Below are positions 23,051-33,290 of a stretch of DNA of 64,000 nt, in pieces. Source of the stretch: Bos javanicus (taxonomy: Eukaryota; Chordata; Mammalia; Artiodactyla; Bovidae); assembly GCF_032452875.1 (NCBI RefSeq), contig NC_083880.1, forward strand, positions 54,758,829-54,822,828, in the 5' to 3' direction. The notes under the pieces were generated by a model. It had not been told where the DNA came from and searched no databases. It saw nothing but the letters and a program-made list of their open reading frames with translations. Position 1 is the stretch's first letter. Every line of letters starts with the position of its first letter. Position numbers and translations under genes: made by a program.

Positions 23051-26000
23051 GGCTCTCGTCTTCCAGCTCAAGGGTTCTTCCTCTGGCATCAGTACCTGGG
23101 GCTCAGAGACACACAGAGGGGAGGGCATGGGGTGGGGCTGGGCGCCTGCAAGCCCAGCTCCCCAGGATGCACCCATGGGCATCCCCACATGTCTCCTGCC
23201 CACCAGCCTAGGGCTCGCCTTGGGGCAGGCGGTGAGCTTGGCAGGGAGCTGTCCACAGGCAAGTTCTGAAAATGCTCTCCACTGGTTTCTCTACTGTTTA
23301 AGGAAGCACTATGCCCAAATCCCCATGCCTGATCCACTGGCCTGCTTGGGCAGGTTTTCCTCACGTGAAGAAGGCAAATTACTACCCAAGGTCCCTCCAT
23401 GAACCACTGGCCAGTCCTGGAACTTTCTGTCCCCCAGCCTTCCTCTGTGCTCTGTCCAATCCCCCAATAGCCTCTTCCCAAGTAGGGAACTTCTGGTCGG
23501 TCAGGAGGACCTTCCGTTTGGGGGTGACGATGCACATGATGTGCAGGTGCTATTTTTGTTGTTGTTATTATTAAAATAGGAATGCCTGAAAATTGTGCCA
23601 AATCCAGAGCTGACATGTCCTTCATTGAGAGTGGCCAGAAGTTCAGTGCTGTGGATGGGGGAGGGACCACAGGGATGGATGAGGGTTGGGGAAGGGTCTT
23701 AGTAGGGGTACTCTGCTGACATAGAAGGAGAACAGGAGGGAGGCTCACAGGGAGACTAGGGCACCTTCCCGGAGTGAGAGACTCTGGATATTCCTGGAAG
23801 CATGTCCTGGATCCCAGGGTTTCCCCAGCTCTCTCTGCCCCCAGACACCACACATCAGGGCAAGGATGCCGATGGTGGTGTTTCCCTGGTGGGCTGTGAA
23901 TCCCAGGCATGCCATCTTTGGTTCCTCACCCTCGCCATGAAGAGGAAAGCAGGGCAGCCCCAGCTTAGATGAGAGTAGGCTTGGGGATCTCCCATAAGGT
24001 CCCAGAACAGGACTTCGTGGAGGCCTCTGCACATGGGCCTGGCAGTTGCAGGGCAGCACACGGCCTTCCCTGAGAATGGCTGGTGGGCTCACAGGCCGTC
24101 CTCCAGTGAAGTGGCTGACTCTGCCTTTAGGTTCACGTAAGAGGCCTCTCCTCGCCTCCCGGTGGTCTTGGCCCTTGCCCCTGCTCTGCTGACCCCCGGC
24201 TTCCCTCCCAGCTTCTCTTGTCTGAGGAGACAATGGCCACATGGACAGGGGTCCTACTTGCAACTGCCAGAGTGGGCAAGGTGGGCAGGGGGTGGCAGCC
24301 CCACCCATACAAGCTCACTCTGACTCTCAGACTCCAATCTGTCTGAGTCATGATGGAGTTAGGAGGATGGGGGAAACCTGCTCCTTGCAGCAACTTCCCT
24401 CATTCTTGGCTCCAGGAATTAAATCTCTGAGGCAATGCTGAGCTCCACTGCCCGAGCAGACCTGCTAACAGAGAAGCATCCCTGACAAACCTGAGCAGGG
24501 ACCCAAAGTCCTTCAGTTTCAAGACAATGATCGGGTGTTCCTGGCCCTGGTTTTTCTCAGCAGAAGCCAGTCACCCACCGGCCCTGCCACCTCTGCCAAC
24601 GACTTCAGCTCACCTTTGTGTCTCTGGTATATCTGGGAATGTGGGGGCACAGGAAGGTCTGGGCTGGACCTGGGGTCCCCACCGGGCCCCCTTCCCCTCC
24701 GTGCTGGCCAGAGCCCCTCTCCCCTCCCTGATGGACTGAAGTGTCCACCCCATCCTCAGTGGGTCTTCAAGCAGAGCTGTGACCCCCCCAGCCTTGCTCC
24801 TCTTCCCCTGATGAGCAAACCAGCTGGAAGAATGTGGCCTTCTGCCCACCCCCAAAGCCCCTCTGCCAAGCTCAGGAGGAAGGGGGCCAGAAGGGGATAC
24901 GCCAGGTGGAAAGAGTTACCTTGGAAATGGAACCACTATAAAACCTTCAAAGACAGGGACAAGCCCAGAGGACTGCAGAAAGTTCATTGCCCCCAAAGCT
25001 GCTCTCCAGGATTTTCCAAGTTCTGGGGTACACAGAACCCCTCCTCTTCAGCCCAGCCCCTGAGGCCCTCCGGAGAGACACCAGAGGGGTTGGGCAGGGG
25101 CTGTCCCAGGGAGTTACTGCAGCTGACACTGCCTGGGTCAGGCCCCAACACCCACAGGAGGGCAGGACAGGAGAAGCAGAAGGCCCACCCAGGGAGAAGC
25201 AGGTCATGGAAGCTGCATTTGGTTCATTCGGGAAGAGTGAATGTGTGGCTATTGATCTGATATTTTTATGCAGGACTGGGGCACTTAGCCAAAGCGAGGG
25301 ATGAGCAGATTCATACACATCATCATTGGCGTCTCTGGAGCGATGATGGGCTTACATTTAAAGCTGTGACTATGGCACCCCACTCCAGTACTCTTGTCTG
25401 GAAAATCCCATGGATGGAGAAGCCTAGTAGGCTGCAGTCCATGGGGTCGCTAAGAGTCGGACATGACTGAGGGACTTCACTTTCACTTTTCACTTTCATG
25501 CATTGGAGAAGGAAATGGCAACCCTCTCCAGTGTTCTTGCCTGGAGAATCCCAGGGACGGGGGAGCCTGGTGGGCTGCCGTCTATGGGGTCACACAGAGT
25601 CGGACACAACTGAAGCGACTTAGCAGCAGCAGCAGCAGCAGGGCAAGTAGTCCCGTCAGTGACTGTGTCCCTGGTTGGTGCTAGAAGATGCCAAAAAAAG
25701 GCCTCCATAGGCTCTAGCCCTGCTCCCCTGAGAAAGCCGTTTCTGGCAGGAGAGCTGAGAACTACGGTTCAGCTTCGCCAGGGGTCTGTTGGGTATCATT
25801 TGCTTTTCACTCCGATCTTGACTGGGAGCACATGACCTGGCCATCTCCCAGTAGACAGACTTCACCCACAAGCTGGGAACCCCCCTCCCACCCTGGGTGC
25901 CTGTCAGGGCCCCACACTCCCACCCACCTCCTGGAAAGGGCCCGTTGTCTCCTGATGTTTGACCACCCTCGGAGGCACATGCCCTGGGGACCAGTCTATG

Positions 26001-26617
26001 TCCTCCTGTGAGCCTCTCACTGTGGACACAACAGTCCTGGAAAACACTAAGCATCTGCTGAAACCAGCCCTTCAACGGCCCGGATGATACCCATCCGGGT
26101 TTCAGTTATATTAAGCCTACAAAACATGTGCTTCTTGTTGTTGACATCTGCATTGTAACATTTCTACTTTTACTTATTTTTAGAAATAAAGTCAAAGCCC
26201 AGAAAAGAACTTGACAGCCCCCCACCACTATACATAGAAGGCTGAGCCCCCCACCACTGCACCTAGACCGCTGAACTGTGGAAGTGATCAGCGGCCATCA
26301 GCCAGCCCTCCCGCACCCACAGCCCTCATCGCAGTGAGGGTAGCTCCAGGTGCAGGGAGCCTGGCTCCGTCTGCCCGTGTCCTTCTCCCATGGTGCTAAC
26401 ACCTCCCTGGTTTTTCTCTGAAGAGCCTGGGCGATTCTGGTGGGGAGCCTCCTACCACCCCCAAGCAGTCAAGTGACCCAGGCCTGGCTCACGAGTAGCC
26501 GCCAGGGTGTCTGTTGGTTCTCTGTTCCTCCCACCCGCTCTGCCCCTCTCCTTTCTCCCTTGGGTGTGACCAGACCAGAGACGTGACAGGAAGTCACACA
26601 CAGGGACTCTGCTGACA
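23051..26617. other. Intergenic downstream of the host gene
   Basis: Apart from the Bov-A2 element this is unique sequence. A 273-residue minus frame at 23910-23089 starts at a non-ATG codon and shows no motif. If the host gene has a further 3' exon it would lie here, but I cannot pick one out. Confidence 0.5.
25373..25641 (+). mobile_element. Bov-A2 SINE (dimeric Bov-A) with AGC tail
   Basis: Two Bov-A monomers in tandem are joined by a 'TTCACTTTCACTTTTCACTTT' linker (shown truncated by family convention) and end in (AGC)6-7 at 25622-25641, the typical Bov-A2 terminus. The first monomer is truncated at its left edge. The trinucleotide tail is probably polymorphic. Confidence 0.92.
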
Positions 26618-27142
26618 CTTGGCCCGACTGTTGTGTTTATTTGAAAGTCTGGTAGTGAGAGGGCTTCCCCAGAACTGGCAAGTAGAGGGAGATGACAAAG
26701 CAGGTTGAGCCCCCACCTCTGTCACACAAACCTGGAAGTAGGTTCCTTCTGCAGAGGCTGTTAAAAAGACAGGGAGGGGCTTTCCAGTCGGTGGACCCTC
26801 AGCAAAGCCCCCCGACCCCACCCGTCCTCATAGGAAAGATCAGCCACCTTTCCTACCATCATCCCTCTCATCCTCCACCATCTAGGGTCAGTTACTAGGA
26901 CACATCCATGTCATCAAGGAGAGAGAGAAAGACGAATCTCTTTCAAACAAGAATTTCCTTTTCTTTGCTGTAATGTGAGGGGCATTTCAGGGCTATCTTG
27001 TAAGAAAGAAATGTCCAGGACAAAAGTGAGGACCAGGCTTCCATCCAAAAGTTATAGGCCCTCAGCTACTGAGACCCAAACGTCTACTCAACACAGAAGT
27101 CGATCCACTGGAGCCAAGGGATACTATGTGAGAGAAACAGAG
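26618..27142 (-). terminator. MIR1-1HG: Predicted 3' UTR and poly(A) site of the host gene
   Basis: Below the stop codon the minus strand runs about 500 nt without another exon-like frame to a canonical AATAAA at 26641-26636. A GT-rich element (CTGTGTGTGA) follows near 26609-26600, the usual arrangement for cleavage near 26620. The spacing makes this a believable end for the terminal exon. If the internal donor at 27397 is used instead, this region would be intronic. Confidence 0.45.
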
Positions 27143-27569
27143 TCAGGAGGTGGGGGGGGCAGTGTCCCCTCTATAAACTCGAGATTCAGGATGAAAGAGA
27201 AGTCCTCTCATCATCTCAGCTAAGCCTTTGTAGGGGGCAGCGGTGATGCTGCGTCCAGGCTCCAATGTGTCACTTTCCTTCTTCAAGAGCCTCCAAAGCT
27301 CCTGGATCACAGGTTCTCCCAGAACCCGGAAGGTGAGGTGCTGGGTCCACCCATCCCCAACTTCTGGGCAGGGCTCTGGAGGCACCTCCACCCTCACCTG
27401 GAGGACCATCTTGGCCAGGCACACGGAACGGGAGCCCAGCCAGCAAACTGGTCCCTGGTCTGGGCTCAGCATCTTCACAGAAGCCCCCCTCCCGAGGCTG
27501 GGTGCTCCTTTCCTGGGCTCTGGCAGCTCTGACCCCCATGGGAGACAGACATGAAGTGGATCCAATCCA
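27143..27569 (-). CDS. MIR1-1HG: Host-gene coding exon 3: residues 70-211 and stop
   Basis: The exon follows TAGCTTTCAG (acceptor AG at 27571-27570) and reads 141 codons plus the last base of codon 70 to a TGA at 27145-27143. The peptide looks protein-like rather than compositional noise. It has an alternating hydrophobic stretch around residues 124-132 (MVLQVRVEV), an amphipathic segment around 157-168 (VIQELWRLLKKE), and another helix-like piece around 185-195. I see no signal peptide or membrane span and recognise no family. An internal CAG|GTGAGG donor after codon 127 (27398/27397) could end the coding part earlier and lead to an unseen exon further downstream. The opposite strand also has an open frame (27243-27554), which I reject. 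The exon starts 674 nt below pre-mir-133a-2. Confidence 0.45.
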
Positions 27570-28065
27570 CTGAAAGCTAGCAGATCAGCTTCTGGGGCAA
27601 CAGCCAGCTTTGTGGGGAAGCAGGGTTGGCAGGCTGCAAGCCCAGAGTTTTCCCTTCCTGAGGTTGAGGGGCGGGTACCTGAGTCCTCAGTGGGTGCAGG
27701 ACTCCACACCAAACTGATAGCTGCTTCAGCAGGAAGGAGACAAGACACGGGGAGTGGGGCTCCTCAGTGTGGGGGAGGTTTCTGGGATGGGCTCTGTCAG
27801 GAGCCGACTGATCAAGCAGCCAGCTATCCCAGGACCCAGGGTAGCCCAGGACATGTGGGAGCAGGGACTCAGTGGGCCTGCCCCCAATCACCACCCTCAG
27901 CACCCCTAAGGAAACCATGCAGCCCTCGATGACCTCCTGGACCAAGGCTGCTCTGAAGGGGAAAGCAGAGCAAGGCTGAGTGGGCATGACGTGGGTGCCA
28001 GACCCCACGTGGCACCGGCTCCTGGACACATGCGCTCGGTGATGCTACGGTGTGAAAGCAGACAT

Positions 28066-28071
28066 TTATTT
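28066..28071 (-). promoter_or_regulatory. Alternative poly(A) signal AATAAA just below mir-133a-2
   Basis: The minus strand reads AATAAA at 28071-28066, about 170 nt past the mir-133a-2 hairpin and inside predicted intron 2. If used it would give a shorter primary microRNA transcript without exon 3. I see no strong GU-rich element directly after it, so use is uncertain. Confidence 0.2.
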
Positions 28072-28242
28072 TCACAGTAAATTGGAAAGGACAGTGGGGG
28101 TGGGGCAGCCAAGTTCTGCTGCCTCGTTGCTCGCCAGGGCAGGGTGTCCCCGAGGAACCCACCTCGAGGAGGGGCATCTGGGTCCCCTGGCCGAGCTGGC
28201 CTGAGTGGCCTCCATGTGGCCGTGTGTCCTCCCGCAGGGCCG

Positions 28243-28343
28243 AGGTGCCATCAATGCGCAGCTACAGCTGGTTGAAGGGGACCAAATCCATCGAACAGTT
28301 GATTTGGTTCCATTTTACCAGCTTTAGCAAAGCATTCGGTCCC
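28243..28343 (-). ncRNA. MIR133A2: pre-mir-133a-2 hairpin (muscle microRNA miR-133a)
   Basis: The minus strand carries the mir-133a precursor. miR-133a-3p lies at 28286-28265 and is identical to the conserved 22-nt form ending CAGCUG. The 5p arm lies at 28323-28302. The terminal loop (28301-28287) resembles that of mir-133a-2, with several ruminant differences, and lower-stem differences are visible at 28244-28259 and 28325-28342. miR-133a acts with miR-1 in heart and skeletal muscle and favours myoblast proliferation by repressing SRF. The hairpin is 10.2 kb downstream of mir-1-1 on the same strand, consistent with processing from one primary transcript, and 674 nt upstream of predicted exon 3. 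Confidence 0.97.
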
Positions 28344-28537
28344 AGGTCCGTGGGAAACAGCAGCGTCGACGATGAAGGCGGCTTCTGGGTGACGTCTGGA
28401 TGAGATGGGGCCACGGGGTGTCCAGGCTCTGCGCCCCTACCCTTCCCTGAGACCACATGGGCCGGGGGGCCCCTGAGCTCTGTTGGGCTGGGGTGGATAG
28501 GCATGGGGGAGCGAGGGTCGGGGGCTGAGGGTCAGTC

Positions 28538-28739
28538 ACATGACCAGACACAGACACACACGCCAGACACACACAGTCGGACACAGACTTGCCCAGATAT
28601 AGACACATACACATACACACTCACAAATTCATCTTTACACACCATTCACACACATTCACAGTCAGAAACACACATAAGTTCACAAACTCAAGGACACATA
28701 CCACAAACACACCACATACACACACATACCACACATACA

Positions 28740-28776
<37 letters not shown>
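28538..28776 (+). repeat. CA-rich microsatellite ending in pure (CA)18
   Basis: Imperfect ACAC/CACATA sequence leads into an uninterrupted (CA)18 at 28741-28776. In the host transcript (minus strand) this reads as a UG-rich tract about 200-430 nt upstream of pre-mir-133a-2. It is probably length-polymorphic. Confidence 0.9.
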
Positions 28777-28779
<3 letters not shown>

Positions 28780-31489
28780 TGCTTGCCCGCCCACTGGGTC
28801 GACTGGAGGAGGCAGGGGTGGAGATGGAGGGTGGAGGGAGGCGGAAGGTCCTGCTGCTGCAGCTGACGCCCACGCCTCCAGCGTCTGCCTCCCACTCTTC
28901 CCACCACTGTCATTCACTGATTTCTCCAGCCATCCTACCTTATGTCCAAGGCCCTTGGCGCCACTACTACCTAGGCCCTGGGGCCCAGCAACCACCATCG
29001 GGACCTGCCCTCATGGGTGTACATCCTGGGGGCCGGCCAGAAGGGGTATTGGCCACCATCACAGCCTTAGCTGCAGCCAAGGCAGGACAGGCCCCAGATC
29101 CCACCTTGGGCCCCAGCTGACCATGAGCCCAGTTGACCTGGCTGCAGGTGGCCAGGGCCCGAGATTTCCGGGGAAGCCAGACCTGTGTGCCTGTAGGGGG
29201 AGAAGCAAGACAGAGACCCACATGAGGACCTTCTCTGGGGCCCGGGCTCCCAAACTGTGGACTGGCAGCCTGTCAGGTGTGTGAGGGTGGGCCCCCTGGT
29301 CAGCGTGAGGTTAGCACGGCCAGCCTGGGCCGAATTTGCCTGATCACCCTCAGTGATTCAAAGGGAGCAGATTCCTTTTTAGAAAATTAGTTTTCCTGCC
29401 AGCACTTGACCCATCAGGGGCAATGGCAGGGTGGGAGTATGGGGGGCACAACGTCCTGTGTGTGGCCCTCCCTCTGAGCACAGACCAGCCTGGCCAGGAG
29501 ATGTGACCACACATGCCTGCTGCCCCCACTCCACCCGCTGCTCTTCTCTGGGACCCTGTCTGCCCCTGTCTCCTGACGCCATGGCCACAGATGCTCAGGC
29601 AGTGGAGATGGGATGCAGAGCACCATGCCCTCCCTCCAGGGCCACTCCAGGACCCCCAAGACCCCGGCCCCCAACACGCAGGCTGCTGCCTTCCCCTATC
29701 CCTGTCTCGGCGCCCCTTCCTGAGAGCTGAGCCTGGCCGGGACCCCTCTGTGGATGGCTCTGGCCTTTCACCTCAAGACCACCTCCCCAAAGTCCAGGGA
29801 GAGCCCAGGGATGGGTGCCAGGCCCTCCTAGACTCACACCTGTGACTAGATTGTCAGCCTTTATCAGAGCTCAGCCCTGGAGGCAGTGGGGCTGACAGGA
29901 CTCAGCTCTGCAAACCCCCTTCTTCATTAAACTCCAGGAGCACAGGGCACAGGGGCAGATATGAGACTCCCCAGAGCAGTAGCCCCATCCCCGGTGAAGA
30001 CACCATGCAGAGGAAGTAACCCGGCTGCGTTTATCACCCCTGTCGATATTCCTAATGAAGCCGGAGATTTAACAAGCAACAGAACTGTCCTGTGGGCTCC
30101 TTGCCCCGGCTGGCACAAGGGGACCAACGAAGAGAGCCAGGCACCCCATTACTGATGCCCAGTCCATCGTCAGGCAAGAACCCAGATCTCAGCACCAGGT
30201 GGGTGATCCCCCAAGGTGTGATCTGCGCTGGCACCTCCCTGCAGCCCACCTCTTCTCCTCGTTTCTCTCCACGCATCCCTGAGGCTGGAATTTCCCCAAA
30301 TGACAGGCCTTTGCTTCTGCATCAAACGCTCTATTCCTGACACGCCCCTTGCACATTTCGGTCCCCCTTCAGCCTGGCCAGCTCCCTGCTCAAGGCCATT
30401 TGGAAGCCAAAGCAGAAGACAGCAGCCAGGGCAGGGGCTTGGTCCAGACCCCAGCTCTTTCCTACAGGGATCTGGCAGACTCTCTTTCACCAAGGAGCAC
30501 AGCAAGCATTTCACCCATGGGCACCACGGCAAGGGTGTTGGCTGCAGAACCTTGCCTGACCTTGGACAATGGCTGATGGCTCTGTGGCTGGGTTGGTTAA
30601 GTGAGCTTGCCCTGAGCTGCTCAGAAGCCCTCAGGTTGTGAGCACCCAGGATGCCACCACCTGCAACCCTGTGGGGTCCCAGAGAGCAGGGCATGGGGAC
30701 TTGAGTGGCATCGCCTGCTCCCAGACACAGCCCACCCATCTCTCCTCCCCAAGGGCCACTCTCCTGGGGGCCGTGGATGTCTAGCCTCTTACTCCCCTCA
30801 CACCCCACATGCCCTTGTTCAGGGAATGTTCCAGCAAGCCTTTGCTGAATAAGTGATTACCACACTTGATCGTGCATCTGAAGGGCACGCAGGGCAGTGC
30901 CCACAGCAGGGTCCACTGTGAGGAGCCCCTGCAGCCCATGTGCCCGGCTGGCTGTTTCAGCTCACTTTGACAGACATTCCTGCACCTCTTCACTGCATCC
31001 TGGGGTCCCACCTACCAGCGGGGGTCCCACCTTCCTTCTTTTCTATCTAGAAAAGTCCAGATACTAATGGACTACAAGCCCCAAGTTCTTAAACACATCC
31101 ATGGCTCAGAGACCAGATACCCAACAAGTCCCCCCTCTACCTCGGAGGTCCCCACTCCTCTTCTCAGGCCCTGCACTCGCCTCCCCCAAATGACCTCAGG
31201 CATACCACAGCCCCCTCCCCATGCGGCCGCCCTGCTGCTCCAGGGCCTCTGACCCCAAGGTTAGAGGGAAGCACAAGGGGGCTAAGCCCCGAGGCCTCCC
31301 AAGGAAGCAGGTGGGGCTGCTGCCAAGTCCTTTGGTGACTTGCAGTCATGTCACAGACTCTGCATTTATGTGAGCAATGCCTCTGGCCCAGGGCATAGCC
31401 TGGCACGGGGATAGCCTGGGTTCTGGTGACTTTGCCATTTGCCAGAGAAGCGGGAGCTGCACCCGCCCTCTGCCTCTCTTTTTACCAGT
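28777..31489. other. Intron 2 interior, no exon seen
   Basis: This is GC-rich unique sequence. A modest AT-containing patch at 30015-30085 (GTTTATCACCCCTGTCGATA, TAATGAAGCC) may be regulatory. Minus-strand frames here, such as 30808-30170, have no exon-like splice context. Confidence 0.5.
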
Positions 31490-31770
31490 GTGTGAAGGAA
31501 CAAGGCTGCAGCTAATACAGTTTGTGCATTTTATGAACCAAACAATTAAATAGGTTTTAAAACATCTGCTGATGGAATCACCCCACATGGGGAAGTACAC
31601 TCAGCATTTTTAAGCAGCAACTGATACGAGATGCGGGGAACCGCTGCCGAAAACACCAGTAGCCCCGTTAAAATCAATAGAAAATTAGATGCTATGAAAA
31701 ATGTGATCTGTGTCCAATTAGCTCTAATTGGAGCAAACAGCGATGTGGACAAAGGCCAGCACTCTGTGTG
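31490..31770. promoter_or_regulatory. Candidate conserved non-coding element in intron 2
   Basis: This is an AT-rich, non-repetitive block between GC-rich flanks. It contains an imperfect inverted repeat, AATTAGCTCTAATTGGAG, at about 31717-31734, with homeodomain-type AATTA cores on both strands, plus several further TTAA/AATTA sites. The composition and lack of repeat decay look like a developmental enhancer. No coding frame is convincing. Confidence 0.35.
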
Positions 31771-32609
31771 TGCGCTGAGACTCGCGCCTGCAGCAGGCTC
31801 TGGGCCACACTGGTCAGCCTTGCCCAGTGGGGCGGTGACACGCTGACACCAGGGCCAGAAGGCTGTGGGGCTGCTGCTGCTGCTCCTGAACACCCTCAGG
31901 CCTAGAGCTGTGGTGACCACCTTATCCAGGAAGCCCCCCTGCACCGGATAAGGCCCCAGACCGAGAAAGCACAGTCTTACCAAGTGAATTCCACCTTGGC
32001 GCCCAGCAGCCCCAGCAGTCCCCAGGTCTGACCTTTGGTGGAGCAGAGAGCGACCCTGGGCTCTGGACCATACACATCAAGCTGGAGCTCCCGGGGCTTC
32101 CTTGGCCGCTCTGAGCCTCCATTTCCCTACATGGGGGTGCTGGATCCCAGTCACTGTCACTTCATGCCTGGTCACCACTGTCATAGCCCCAGGGGTGCCC
32201 CAGCCACTTGCCCCTCAAGGGCAGCGAGGCACCACTTCACCCATGCTGCTCCACAATCTCTGACCCAGGACCTCAGCAAACAGCGTCCACTGTGGGCAGA
32301 GAACACCCCAGGGACGTCACAGCCGACACTCTGGCCAATGTCCTCAGTTAAGATGTGGCACCAAATCCTGCTCATGGATGATCAACCGACCAGACCCACC
32401 TGAGATCAAAGATGCTGCCCTCAGAGCCCACTTCATGGGGTTGAAGCTGCACCCTCCTTGGGTCATCACAGAGACGGAAACCCCAAGACCAAGCCCCCTC
32501 CCCTCCAGCTCCATCTTCACACCCTCAGGCAGGGGCCAGCTCCTCCCTGCCAACTTCCTTCCCGTCCTGACCTGGGAGGTGCCACCCACTTGTATCTGGA
32601 TCCGTTTTG

Positions 32610-33290
32610 TATTTTTCAGTATGGAGTTTTAAAAATTTAAACATCAATAACCTAATATTTCCTCAGTGCCAGCACTACCTATTAACATTAGGATTCACCA
32701 CTAAATTAATTTTTAATTTCAGATTTTGGTTAATTATTAAAATCGATAGCAAAGAATGATGATCCTGGGAGTTCGAGTGGCCTGGCCAAAGGAGCCTTCC
32801 CGGGGTTCTGTTCGGGCTGCTGCGACTGTGCAGGGGGATCTCAAGGGAGACCCACGATTCAGAGGCAAAAGGGAACCACATCCCCAAAACAGCCCTGTTT
32901 CTCATTATCGCCAGCACTGACCCAGCCGGATGCTGATCAAGACCCATTCAACCCAGCTCTGTAACTTTTCGTCTATTCAAAAAAAAAAAATGTATTATTT
33001 CTCAACACTGATAAAAGTTTAATACAGAGTTTCCCGGGTTTTTAATAAACTTGTCAAAAAGAGCAGAGCAAATTGATGGTCCCTCCTAGAGATAAATTTC
33101 GCCTCAAACAGACCCAAAGAGCAGGGGGACGGGGTGACGGGAGGCAGCGACGGAAGGGGATGCACGAGGGTTTTGCTGTTCTTTGCAAAAACGCTAAGAC
33201 AGATTTTTGTGTCTTGTTATCTCAGAGACGGACCAGAGTAAAAGCTGGTGTGATTTCAGGAGAGAGAGCTGCTAGCCTGAGACCAGATGG
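32610..33290. promoter_or_regulatory. AT-rich island in intron 2 with three GATA motifs
   Basis: This block is sharply richer in A/T than its GC-rich surroundings and has no repeat signature, which suggests a constrained non-coding element. It has homeodomain-type TAATTAA/TTAATT sites around 32700-32740 and GATA motifs at 33009-33014 (TGATAA), 33090-33095 (AGATAA) and 33217-33222 (TTATCT). A cardiac role is plausible from the locus and the presumed neighbour GATA5, but is inference. Confidence 0.35.

Noticed and set aside
23089..23910. 273-residue minus frame downstream of the host gene
   Set aside because: It has a non-ATG start and a proline-rich random look. I could not link it in phase to any convincing donor.
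27243..27554. Plus-strand 103-residue frame opposite exon 3
   Set aside because: It lies antisense to the better-supported minus exon and has no consistent splice context or start context.
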